Below are positions 32,894-42,207 of a DNA stretch of 64,000 bases, in pieces (position 1 is the first letter of the stretch; the number at the start of each line of letters is the position of its first letter). This stretch comes from Haematobia irritans (Eukaryota; Arthropoda; Insecta; Diptera; Muscidae). A program made the position numbers and the translations under genes. The DNA is taken from the NCBI RefSeq assembly GCF_050003625.1, contig NC_134400.1, forward strand, positions 55,804,066 through 55,868,065, written 5' to 3'. The notes beneath the pieces were generated by a model that saw nothing but the letters and a program-made list of their open reading frames with translations, was not told where the DNA came from and made no database searches.

Positions 32894-32922
32894 AAAAAAA
32901 ATGATTTGTATGTTTTTCTTTT

Positions 32923-33284
32923 TTATTGAAATTTACTAAGGAATAAAAGACATAAGTGACCACAATTAAAAGAATTAAATTTCTGTACTCGTGTGTAATT
33001 GTAATTTATTCTATTCCCTAAATAATTTAAAATTTCTAAGGGTGGCTGCAAATTGCCGAAACTATCAAAGTATTCAATTAGATCTTTCTGTTTGTGATAT
33101 GCTACCCAATGGGTGCCACTCCCCATGTAACTATCGAGGTTTACAATACCACACTCAAATGTATGCGGCTTTTTCGGTAGTTTATCTCGCATATAGACGC
33201 CTCTAAAGTGTCGAATGTGTTTTGTGGCAAACGTCTTCAAATCATTATCTGTTAGCGCTCTTTCGGGTAGAATTTTTATCAGTT
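32923..33284 (-). CDS. Adenovirus-type cysteine protease (Polinton maturation protease)
   Basis: Cysteine protease expected to process capsid precursors during virion maturation. Visible motifs: CGIVNLDSYMGSGTHWVAYH (catalytic His in THW), YFDSFG (acidic residue), and FNSFNCGHLCLLF (catalytic Cys in CGH), in the adenain/Ulp1 order. The N-terminal block (LPERALTDND ... HFRGVYMRDKLP) is conserved in such proteases but has no AUG ahead of it. The first AUG is the one in YMRDKLP. An in-frame TAA lies about nine codons upstream of the slippery site. The frame is -1 relative to the PLA2 gene that ends at 33279, so expression as a frameshift fusion is plausible. Confidence 0.85.
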
Positions 33285-34115
33285 TTTTATTTTCTGTTGA
33301 TTGTTATTTTTGTTCTCTTTCTCATTTATTACAATACCCATACCCTTCTTGAAGGGCTTCAGGTAAAGACCTTTTCCCATCGCCACACTTTCCATCGCTC
33401 TGTTATGGCGTGCATTCTCCTCCAGCTGTTGCTTGGCATTTTTAGCAGAGTTAACAGCTTTGGCTATGGAAGCACCACCTGATGCTAACGCACCTACCGC
33501 ACTGAGTGCTGTTAAAATGGGTATTAAAGGAAGAAAACCACCAATTTTTGGGACTCTTATAACTCGCGGGATTACAATTTGTGCCTTTTTCCCCTTGAAA
33601 GATTTACCAATAACGTTTCTAGCCACCTTTATAGCAGCTTTGATATCAGAAGGTTTTTGTCTTTTCAAAACAGCATTTGCTTTTCTAACTGCACCAGTGA
33701 ATATATTTTTCCCACAATTGGGTTTCTTGCTTTTCTTTTTCAATCCCATACCAAATGTTGTCTTTGCTTTCATCGCATTCGCAACTAAATAAGCATTTAT
33801 TTTTTCACCCCAACTGCTGTCTTTTGCTAACACACGTTGCCAGGCTCTCTCTGATAATTCTCTATCCGCTTTATGTCTATGATCCAGATCTTGGCTTTCA
33901 GAATATGCAATATCATGAACTTTGCAAGCAGAATCTAATCCATTTATTCCCTTATCTCCCCGCTCCAAGCGTTTTTGTAGCTTAGTTCCCGGTCCGCAAT
34001 ATTGATAACCAGGCAAGTGCACTTCGAATGGGAGTGCGTTAATTAAATTATTAACAAGTCCTCTTCCTTTGATTGTTTTTGTACGATTAATTTTATTTTT
34101 CGCATAAACAAACAT
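33279..34115 (-). CDS. Phospholipase A2 domain protein with pX-like tail (virion component)
   Basis: 278 residues. The N-terminal PLA2 domain (about residues 30-95) has LPGYQYCGPG (calcium loop, parvovirus VP1-like) and CKVHDIAY (catalytic His-Asp). Such domains help virions breach endosomal membranes. The basic middle is Lys/Arg-rich. The C-terminal part (about residues 185-265) has a hydrophobic GGFLPLIPILTALSAVGAL segment and then GKGLYLKPFKKGMG, resembling adenovirus core protein pX-type sequence. It is probably a minor virion protein processed by the adjacent protease. Its stop overlaps the slippery heptamer. The ATG at 34115 faces the divergent ATPase gene 110 bp away. Confidence 0.85.
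   Translation of the reverse strand: MFVYAKNKINRTKTIKGRGLVNNLINALPFEVHLPGYQYCGPGTKLQKRLERGDKGINGLDSACKVHDIAYSESQDLDHRHKADRELSERAWQRVLAKDSSWGEKINAYLVANAMKAKTTFGMGLKKKSKKPNCGKNIFTGAVRKANAVLKRQKPSDIKAAIKVARNVIGKSFKGKKAQIVIPRVIRVPKIGGFLPLIPILTALSAVGALASGGASIAKAVNSAKNAKQQLEENARHNRAMESVAMGKGLYLKPFKKGMGIVINEKENKNNNQQKIKN
33282..33288 (-). promoter_or_regulatory. Candidate -1 ribosomal frameshift site A AAA AAC
   Basis: On the minus strand the PLA2 frame reads ATA AAA AAC TGA. The last A of ATA with AAA AAC forms the canonical X XXY YYZ slippery heptamer in the right phase, touching the stop. A -1 slip enters the protease frame. A downstream stimulatory structure was not modelled. Confidence 0.6.
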
Positions 34116-34225
34116 TTTATATACTATTTTTTTTTTCTTTATTTTGTTTTCATTTCACTCTAAAATATAAAAAAAAGGAAAACATATATGGCGGTGATTA
34201 TTTTTTTTAATTTACAGTCTTCAAA

Positions 34226-34911
34226 ATGCGCTTAGTAAAGCAGGATAAGAATATTAAAGTACAAAACTATGATTTTCTACATAAAAGTCCTATTAAAACT
34301 AGACATAGTACTTTGTTACCGAATTCAATTCGAGCTCTAATTGTGGGTCCTTCAAATTGCGGAAAAACGAATACCATGATTAGTTTAATAGAGAGTCCCA
34401 ACGGACTAAAATTTGAGAACATATATCTGTATTCGAAATCGCTATACCAACCAAAATATGAATATTTGAAAACTCTCTTAAAGCCTATAAAGGGAATGGG
34501 GCTGTACACTTTTCCGACAATAGTGATGTGATATCACCAGATGCGGCTAAGCCAAACTCATTAATGATTTTCGATGATGTGGCTTGTGAAAAGCAAAATA
34601 ATATTCGTGCTTATTTTTGTATGGGTAGACATAAGAATATAGATTGTTTTTATCTGTGTCAGACATACACGCGAATTCCAAAACATTTAGTTCGAGATAA
34701 TGCGAATTTTATTATTATTTTTAAACAAGATGAGATGAATTTAAAACATGTTTACGATGATAATGTTGTGAGTGACATGTCATATGAAAAATTTAAAGAA
34801 TTATGTCGTGAATGTTGGAAAGAAAAGTATCAATTTTTAACAATAAGTAAGGATGACGAAATTAACGAAGGACGATATAGAAAAGGATTCGATACCTATA
34901 TACATGTTTAG
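34226..34911 (+). pseudogene. FtsK/HerA-type genome-packaging ATPase, one frameshift
   Basis: Polinton packaging ATPase, the motor that would move DNA into the capsid. The first part (34226-34531) has Walker A IVGPSNCGKTNTM. The second part (34528-34911) has Walker B LMIFDDV and an arginine-rich segment (CQTYTRIPKHLVRDNANFII). The two parts are in different frames. The break lies in the short T run at 34510-34513 and is consistent with loss of one base. Both halves otherwise show no stops, so the lesion is recent or an assembly error. The following gene starts 3 bp after its stop. Confidence 0.9.
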
Positions 34912-34913
34912 TA

Positions 34914-35819
34914 ATGAAAAACATTTCATTTAAAGCAGACGCAATAATGGATGAAAATACTTTAAAACAAGTCGTAAAGACAAGAAAAATTCTTAGAAGA
35001 AAATTTGATGCTTTAAAGCATGGTGAAATCGAGCTAAATACACAGCTTGAAAGTACTTTTAAACCATTGACAGTACCACTGAAAAAAATTCTTAAAATGT
35101 CATATGAAAAACAACCTATTCATTTTGAGGGACAAGCGCCGAAAAAGGAAATTAAAATAGAGGAAAATAACAAGCTATCGACATCCATGAAAAATGAAAA
35201 AGTTGAAAACGATGATGATTATGATGATGGTGGTGGTGGTAATAATGATGATGATGATGACCATTTCTATTCACAATCGGAAGATGAAGACGTTTTGTAT
35301 GACCTGAACACCTTACAAACCAGAAAAAAACTGGACACATGTTTCGGTCCGCATAAAGATAGTGATGGTGTTTGGAAGTTTGGAAATAGCGATCTTCATT
35401 TGACTGATGATAAAATTATTATAGGAAATCAAAGATGGGGTCGCACCCCAGGTCTATTTGAACTTCTTTTTTATAAAAATCCACAAAACTATGATAAGTC
35501 TGAATTGGAAATCTATAAGAAAATATTGTTAAATACGAATGCCCATAAAAGAGATTACAAGCCTGAGGGAAAAATTAAAGCAAGCAAGGGTACAAAATAC
35601 ATAAATATTATAAGGAAACTATTTCAAAGTACTCACGTGGGTGAAGGATTAATGAAAGTAAACATGCAAAAACCCAACTATATATATTGGGATGATCCCA
35701 ATGAATTAGTTGAACGTCTCAAGCTGTTGATTGCATCGCAAAATGCAGGTCATACTAATCATAGTAATGAAATAGTATCAATTATAGAGGAGCTAAGAGA
35801 GGCTAATATAATTTATTAA
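34914..35819 (+). CDS. Polinton DUF8207-like protein
   Basis: 301 residues, starting almost at the stop of the ATPase. N-terminal helices are followed by an acidic, low-complexity stretch (about residues 98-125: Asp runs and GGGG). The conserved domain (about 135-215) contains FGPHKDSDGVWKFGNSDL, IIIGNQRWGRTPGLFELLFY and YKKILLNTNAHKRDY. The C-terminal block (GEGLMK ... YIYWDDPNELVERLKLL) is also typical. I recognise this combination from Polinton-linked insect proteins (DUF8207). Its biochemical role is not known to me. The acidic linker is encoded by GAT/GGT repeats. Confidence 0.75.
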   Translation: MKNISFKADAIMDENTLKQVVKTRKILRRKFDALKHGEIELNTQLESTFKPLTVPLKKILKMSYEKQPIHFEGQAPKKEIKIEENNKLSTSMKNEKVENDDDYDDGGGGNNDDDDDHFYSQSEDEDVLYDLNTLQTRKKLDTCFGPHKDSDGVWKFGNSDLHLTDDKIIIGNQRWGRTPGLFELLFYKNPQNYDKSELEIYKKILLNTNAHKRDYKPEGKIKASKGTKYINIIRKLFQSTHVGEGLMKVNMQKPNYIYWDDPNELVERLKLLIASQNAGHTNHSNEIVSIIEELREANIIY

Positions 35820-35846
35820 CCTTTGTTTTGGCATATTATTATCAAG

Positions 35847-36188
35847 ATGAGCGTCGACAAGTTCGGACACTTCTCCAACTCGGAAATCCTAAGAAGAAAT
35901 GCTCAAAAAATTTTGGGAATTACTTTTGACCGGCATTATAACCTCGATATACAAACTAAAAAAATTAAAAACTTGGGTGCGCCGACAGAAGATCGAGACG
36001 CAGTCAACAAAGCTTATTTACAAGCACAAATCACACGCTCACAAGAAATATTCAAAAAAGAGTTAAGCGTGGAATTTTACAAAACGCAGGAACAGATTTC
36101 GGAATTAAAGACCTCACTAGCAAACATTTTTGAGGCTATAAGTAAATTGTATCCCTCGCCAACATTCATATACAACAAACAGGATTGA
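35847..36188 (+). CDS. Fibre/tail-like coiled-coil protein
   Basis: 113 residues from the ATG in ATCAAGATGAGC, the same 12-base context as the first gene at 30397. The motif NLDIQTKKIKNLGAPTEDRD, then AVNKAYLQAQI, recalls the repeated motif of phage and viral fibre or shaft proteins (NL..P....DAVNK.Y). The rest is helical with heptads (EIFKKELSVEFYKTQEQISE), suggesting trimerisation. It overlaps nothing; the integrase ATG follows 3 bp after its stop. It may be a small spike or vertex-associated protein. Role inferred from the motif only. Confidence 0.6.
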   Translation: MSVDKFGHFSNSEILRRNAQKILGITFDRHYNLDIQTKKIKNLGAPTEDRDAVNKAYLQAQITRSQEIFKKELSVEFYKTQEQISELKTSLANIFEAISKLYPSPTFIYNKQD

Positions 36189-36190
36189 TC

Positions 36191-37108
36191 ATGGAGAGAA
36201 GGGGAATCGTAAATGAAATTCATGCTCAAGCGCGAAAAAACTTTCCTCGCCGTAGAGTCATAATGAAAGGGATTGATGATTTGTGGCAGGCGGATTTAGT
36301 TGAAATGGGAAATTACGCCAGAATAAATAGTGGTTATAAATATCTATTGACAGTTATCGATACATTCTCCAAATATGCCTGGGCTGAAGCAACGAAAACT
36401 AAAAATGCGAATGACGTCACTGCAGCGTTTTATAAAATATTGAAAGAAGGAAGGGCACCAAAGAACCTACAAACAGATGATGGTAAAGAGTTTTTCAATA
36501 AAGATTTTGCAAAGCTAATGGAAAAATATCACATTAACCACTACTCCACATATAGTGTAATGAAGGCATCGATTGTTGAACGCTTCAATCGCACATTAAA
36601 AAGTAAAATGTTCCGTGACTTTTCGTTCAATGGAAACTATAAGTGGATTGATATCTATAAAAAGTTAATATATTCATACAATAGAACGAGACATCGTACA
36701 ATAAAAATGCCGCCATACAAAGTAAATTCAAAAAACGAACAAGAGTTACTCGATACCGTATATAGCAATCTAAAAATATTCAAGACACACAAGTACAAGG
36801 TGGGTGATTTTGTTCGAATCAGCAAATATAAAAATATATTTGAAAAGGGGTATACCCCTAATTTCAGTACAGAAATATTCCGTATTAAATTAATCAAAGT
36901 CACAAACCCAGTAACATATATATTGGAAGATTATCAGGGGCACCCCATTAAGGGATGTTTTTATGAGGAGGAATTGAAAAGAACTAAGTATCCCAATTCT
37001 TACCTAGTTGAAAAAGTTTTAAAAACTAGAGGAGATCGTGTTTATGTCAAATGGCTGGGTTTCTCAAATCAACATAACTCTTGGATAAATAAAAGCGATT
37101 TAATATAG
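36191..37108 (+). CDS. Polinton retroviral-type integrase with chromodomain
   Basis: 305 residues from ATG 36191. RVE core: DLWQADLVEM (first Asp), LQTDDGKEFF (second Asp) and SIVERFNRTLKSKM (Glu), the D,D-35-E class. The middle region YKVGDFVRISKY is an SH3-like DNA-binding segment. The C-terminal chromodomain (about residues 262-305: SYLVEKVLKTRGDRVYVKW, then LGFSNQHNSWI) could target insertion to marked chromatin. It joins linear element DNA to target sites and would make the 6-bp duplication seen here. The frame is intact. Confidence 0.95.
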   Translation: MERRGIVNEIHAQARKNFPRRRVIMKGIDDLWQADLVEMGNYARINSGYKYLLTVIDTFSKYAWAEATKTKNANDVTAAFYKILKEGRAPKNLQTDDGKEFFNKDFAKLMEKYHINHYSTYSVMKASIVERFNRTLKSKMFRDFSFNGNYKWIDIYKKLIYSYNRTRHRTIKMPPYKVNSKNEQELLDTVYSNLKIFKTHKYKVGDFVRISKYKNIFEKGYTPNFSTEIFRIKLIKVTNPVTYILEDYQGHPIKGCFYEEELKRTKYPNSYLVEKVLKTRGDRVYVKWLGFSNQHNSWINKSDLI

Positions 37109-37141
37109 TAGAAACACATCATTCAAAGCATAGTACTCATT

Positions 37142-37831
37142 ATGTCAATAACGCTAGCCCTAACGGGGAAATCTTCCATTCTAACCGCGGAATATTTCCC
37201 TTCATTGCAGCTCTCTGGAGATTATGAATGTGCATTAATTGATTTCCATTCATACAACTCTATACCCAATGTCGATAATGATAACAATCTATTTCATATC
37301 GGTGAGAAAGTAATCGAAATTCCCATAGGATCATATGAATTGGATGACATTGTCGATTATATAAAAATGGCCTATGGAAGAAACAATGGGTCAAAAAGTA
37401 TTGAAATTGTTGCTAACAACAATACATTGCAAATTGAAATATTTTCTTCACATGATATAATCGACTTTAATCATGAACATTCTATCGGAGGATTATTGGG
37501 TTTCAAAAGAGGGACTCTCTCACCCAACATAACACATAAGTCATCCCTTCCCGTGAACATTATGAGAGTGAATGCAATTCAAATTCAATGTAATATTACA
37601 TCCGGTGCCTTCATGAATAATTTACCGGTGCATACTATTCATGAATTTGCAATAAATGTTTCCCCTGGATATAAAATAGACGAAATACCAAGAAATTTAG
37701 TTTATTTACCTGTTAACGTCAAAGAAATCAGTTCACTTAAAGTGTGGATTGTAGATCAAGAAGAAAGAATAATAAATTTTCGCGGAGAGGAAATTACTTT
37801 ACGCATTCATCTAAGGCCAGCTGACCGATGA
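37142..37831 (+). CDS. Polinton minor capsid (penton-like) protein
   Basis: 229 residues, predominantly beta-strand-like. The start (LTGKSSILTAEYFPSLQL), CALIDFHSYNSIPNV and the segment EIPIGSYELDDIVDYI match the family of Polinton minor capsid proteins, predicted single jelly-roll pentons that occupy capsid vertices. It lies directly before the major capsid gene on the same strand, as usual. No damage visible. Family assignment is by motif recall and gene order. Confidence 0.8.
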   Translation: MSITLALTGKSSILTAEYFPSLQLSGDYECALIDFHSYNSIPNVDNDNNLFHIGEKVIEIPIGSYELDDIVDYIKMAYGRNNGSKSIEIVANNNTLQIEIFSSHDIIDFNHEHSIGGLLGFKRGTLSPNITHKSSLPVNIMRVNAIQIQCNITSGAFMNNLPVHTIHEFAINVSPGYKIDEIPRNLVYLPVNVKEISSLKVWIVDQEERIINFRGEEITLRIHLRPADR

Positions 37832-37963
37832 TTATTTATAATAAAAACATAAGCGGAAAGTCAAAGGCAAACACTCAAGTGCAAACCGCCAACCGCAGAC
37901 TACTGCCTTTAACTAAGCAAAATATAAAATTTTTAAAATCTCTCAACCTTCGTTTAAAACAAA

Positions 37964-39133
37964 ATGACTGAAATTCTTAATGTATCCGAAAAGCCTTTTT
38001 CAGATGAAAATATTACTAAAAAAGACTACCATAGTTATGTCCCATATATTCGTTCATTTAAAAACAATGATGAAATAAGAATAACCATACAAAATCAAGA
38101 TTTGTATGTATTACCGGCTGAAAGTTATATTTACATAGAGGGTACCATAACAGTGGCCAGTGGAGAAAGAGCAATCAATGCTCGTTTGAAAAACAATTGT
38201 GTAGCGCACATGTTTGATGAAATCCGATATGAGCTTAATGGTGTTGAAATTGATCGATCGAGATATCTTGGAATATCAAGTACAATAAAAAATTTCGCAT
38301 CTCTAACAAGTTTTGAGAGTAATATGCTTCTAAACGCAGGATGGAGTTCTTTAGAGGATATATCCGTAAACACATTCAACTTTTATGTTCCATTGAAGAT
38401 GTTACTCGGTTTTGCTGAAGACTTCCATAAAATTATCTTGCATAGCAAACATGATCTTATACTTCTGCGAAGTTCTAGTGATAGCCAAGCATGCTATTCA
38501 TCGGATCCCAAAGAAAATCTAAATTTAACCATCACCAACGTGATGTGGAGGATTCCCCATGTTCACCTCTCTGACATAATGAAAGTAAAAGTTATGAAAA
38601 CAGTGCGCGATGGTACGTCATTACCAATTGCATTTCGAAGTTGGGATTGCCATTTTAACCCCACATTCTTTGGTTCGATGAAGTGCAATTGGAATGTCAA
38701 GTTGTCGTTGAACAGGGAGAGACCACGCTTCATTTTGTTTGCATTTGTACGAGAAGGAAAGTTTGCTCATTGTAATTTAACCAATATAAAAGTTCATTTG
38801 AACTCTGAGACCTATCCATATGATGATTTAAATTTAAAATTTGATGAGAATCGATATGCCATACTCTACGAAATGTATACGAAATTTCAAGAAAACTATT
38901 ATCAAAGGGAGTCATATCCAATTTTAAGTCTTAAAAAGTTCAAAGAATCACCAATAATAGTCATTGATGTTAGCCATCAAAATGAAATGATAAAGCATGG
39001 ACCAATAGATGTCAAACTCGAGATTGAAACGAGTAAATTAATCCCTCAAAATACTCATGCCTACTGTCTTATATTACATGATCGATTGATGGAATACACA
39101 CCTTTGACTGCAGTTGTCCGAAAAATTATTTAA
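37964..39133 (+). CDS. Polinton major capsid protein
   Basis: 389 residues. The N-terminal region SFKNNDEIRITIQNQDLYVL followed by PAESYIYIEG, and the segment AHMFDEIRYELNGVEIDRSR plus YLGISSTIKN, are recurrent in Polinton major capsid proteins, predicted double jelly-roll hexon formers. The frame is open to a stop in AT-rich sequence. No polyadenylation site was singled out, but AATAAA-rich runs follow. It would assemble with the minor capsid protein and be matured by the protease. Confidence 0.8.
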   Translation: MTEILNVSEKPFSDENITKKDYHSYVPYIRSFKNNDEIRITIQNQDLYVLPAESYIYIEGTITVASGERAINARLKNNCVAHMFDEIRYELNGVEIDRSRYLGISSTIKNFASLTSFESNMLLNAGWSSLEDISVNTFNFYVPLKMLLGFAEDFHKIILHSKHDLILLRSSSDSQACYSSDPKENLNLTITNVMWRIPHVHLSDIMKVKVMKTVRDGTSLPIAFRSWDCHFNPTFFGSMKCNWNVKLSLNRERPRFILFAFVREGKFAHCNLTNIKVHLNSETYPYDDLNLKFDENRYAILYEMYTKFQENYYQRESYPILSLKKFKESPIIVIDVSHQNEMIKHGPIDVKLEIETSKLIPQNTHAYCLILHDRLMEYTPLTAVVRKII

Positions 39134-42100
39134 GAATAGAATTATTTTTGATTTATTATTATTATTATTTATTATTTTTTTTTGCATAGTTACATGAATA
39201 TATAAATAAATAGTCTTTATTTACATGAGATTTGCTTAGTTAATAAGTTAAAATTACATAAATAAATAAATAAAAATAAATAAATAAATAATGTTGTTTT
39301 TTTTTTCTTTTACATTACAATGACTTAATGAATATACTTAATAATATCAGTACTATACTTATTCTATTCGACAAAATCCAAATTCAAGTCGTCTAAATCA
39401 TTTATTGATGCCAAGTCAAGATTTTGAATATCATTCAAACTAACATCAAACACCATTGGATTTATAGACTCCAAGTCGATTTCATTACTAGATATGCTAT
39501 GGTTTTCATTTGCAATCGCATAGTGCCCCCATGCATATGTATTAATGCCATCTTCTCGAATTTTTCTTTTATCGTCGTTATAGCTTAAAGTTATTTTATT
39601 AACTTTATTTGTAAACACTGTGTGTTTTTTAGACCTAAAAACTAGCATGCTATCACTTAAATTCTTTTTATTAAAAAGACATTCACGATACGTTTCAAAT
39701 GTGTATTTTCTTAACACAGATTTCTTGACGCCCTTAGATTTTTTTATTTCCGCACAATCCTCCACTTTCATGGAGTACATTTTTGGCCTCAACCCTATGA
39801 ACTCAGTCATTATTCTCCCCGAATTCTCATCTTTCATCATTCCCAAAACTTTTTTATTTGCAATAGGGAAATTGAATCTATTATTAAGAGGTAGGTCGGA
39901 TGTATCAAATCTTGCTTTAATATCATCCGGAGTTATTTCTTCATAGAAGTCCCTACCTATGAATTCGAGGACCATGGAATCGGTGTCAGTGTACGCTAAG
40001 GTTACATCATTCCCGAACTTTTTTTTCAAAAATCCATAGTAGAAATCATACATAAAATGTTTAGAAATTTCTAAAATGGCAAACCCCATTTGAATAGGTT
40101 TATCTAATAAAATTTCTTCTTTGTTCATTTGGATGGCGACCATATTTTCTCCAAAATGAATAAGGCTATTGAAATTTGGCCTAGAAATCAATTTCACCGC
40201 ACTATTTCTTTGTCCTACTGTTTCCCATACCTTTACAATTCTCACGTCTGTCCGTTTTTCCACATTTTCCATAGTCTTGCCATATATCGCATTATTCAAC
40301 AATTTGAAAAAATCTTTTTCAAATGCAATATTTGTTTTTGCTCTATGGCTATTATTTATATCAATAAAGGGACGTAAATAATCGCTTTGTACAAATGTTA
40401 ATATCCTGTGTACTTTTTCAAGTTTTAAACCCAAATCTAAACATTGTTGCAGATTTCTATAGTGGATTACATAGTTTTTCTTATCCTCAAAATCTGCAAT
40501 CAATTTTTTAAATTTGGATCCGGGAGGAAATTTGTTTTCAGCACATGGTGGAAAATCGTTTAAATAGTCATGGATTTCTTTAGGATAGGAGAGATCTACC
40601 TCAAGGAAATAACCATGAGTGGCATCGGCAGGTAATTTAGATATATTATCAAAAAAGAATTTTAGTAGAAATTCTGGACTTCCAATCACCCACTCGAAAT
40701 CTTTCTGTGGGAGACATTGGGACATGGCTAGTCCATATAAATTATTTGCGTCAATGTATAAGAGGATACTCAAAACTAGATCCTCTATATAATCTTTCAT
40801 ATATTTGTTATTAGCACGAACATATCTTTTGCTACACTGAACTATTCCACCTCTAATCCCCCTCATACAGAAATTATGCATTTCTTTATCTAATAAGAGA
40901 TGTAGTTCAGTTGTTCGTGTAACTAACTTCAACATTGCCTCCCAAGAAAGACCAGGCACCGTAAAGTAATGGCATGGATCAAGTTCATGAATGTCAATGC
41001 ACATTGTGCGAAATTTTTCGAATATGTCAGCTAATAAAAGAACATCTGTAATCAAATACAGTTCCATATAGTCTTTTAATGTCTGACAACCCATTGTTCT
41101 CCACACATTTTGTGCATGTGTGTAGTCTTCCACAGTGCATGGTGTATCATTTAGAGTGTTGTAAAATTCTTCTATGGGCGGTAGCTTATCATCGCTCAAT
41201 TTACTATGACTTGATAAATAGTCGTAGCAGAAAACCCCTTTCCTTTTCATTAGATCGAAATTGGCTGGGAAGTGTTCCTTTACATTGTGAAGGGCATCAT
41301 CGGTCAAATTACGAGCAAGTGTATCTAAACTCGCAGCCATAAATTTGAAACTATCCAAAAACCTCAATTCTAATATTTTTTTATTTCCCATTGGAATTAT
41401 GTGAGACATTGAAATATATGTCTCCTTATTCTGAGCAATAACAGACGTAGTACCCTCAAAGTGGGCCAAGTCTTTGATAAAAAGATGACAATCATATTTT
41501 GAAAAATTGTGGAAAAAAATAGGAATGAAATTGGCTACTTGATACTGAAGGTTGCAGCTGTTGTGTGCTGCCCCTCTGTATTTGCCTGTGAGGTGACAGT
41601 GATCTCTCACCTTTTTTTCCACCCTAGTGTTAATGACACCTTTGCAAATGTGGCATGTTTTTGCTTTTAAAAATTCCCTAGTCTCTAAGGGCGTCAAGCT
41701 ATCCATCGGTTTGATTACCTTTAGACGTTTGTAGATTAGTTTACAATCCGCAATTAAATTTTTTAAGAACTCTTTGGATGCATCAGCACCCGTATACGTT
41801 CTTAAAATATTTTGCGAACTATCATAGCTACATATGATTTTGTAGCCATATGCACATGGCACATGTTCCTTCAAATATGTGGTCTTTGAAGTGCTACCAC
41901 TCTGTGCACTACAATCCTCTAAAACGCATTCAAAGTCCGCATACACCGTATGTGAAACTTTAATTTGTCTTTTGAAATTTTTAAATGTTAATCTTTGACG
42001 TTCTTTTTCGGGCATCGTTCTCTTTACCTGTTGGCATTTTTCGAAATGATTATTAAGGTTCTCCTCCGTTGAAAAATGACGTAAACATAGATCGCATAGG

Positions 42101-42142
42101 AAAATACGTCCATTATTTTTTCGTTTCTGCATGCTTAAAAGT

Positions 42143-42207
42143 CTGTAAAGAGAAACAAATACTTTAGATAAATCGTGATTGTGCATATAAGAAAGAATAA
42201 GAATTAC
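42143..42207 (-). other. 65-nt GT-AG intron in the polymerase gene
   Basis: Minus-strand donor GAG|GTAATTC and acceptor CTCTTTACAG|ACTT with a pyrimidine tract. Removing it keeps the polymerase frame open and joins a conserved segment (HYILVLNKS) to the finger-containing exon. The size is typical of short fly introns. Confidence 0.75.

Noticed and set aside
33752..33792. Hydrophobic plus-strand frames 33433-33792 as a membrane protein
   Set aside because: Antisense shadow of the PLA2/pX-like gene.
35152..35340. His-rich minus-strand frame
   Set aside because: Antisense of the Asp/Gly-rich linker in the DUF8207-like gene.
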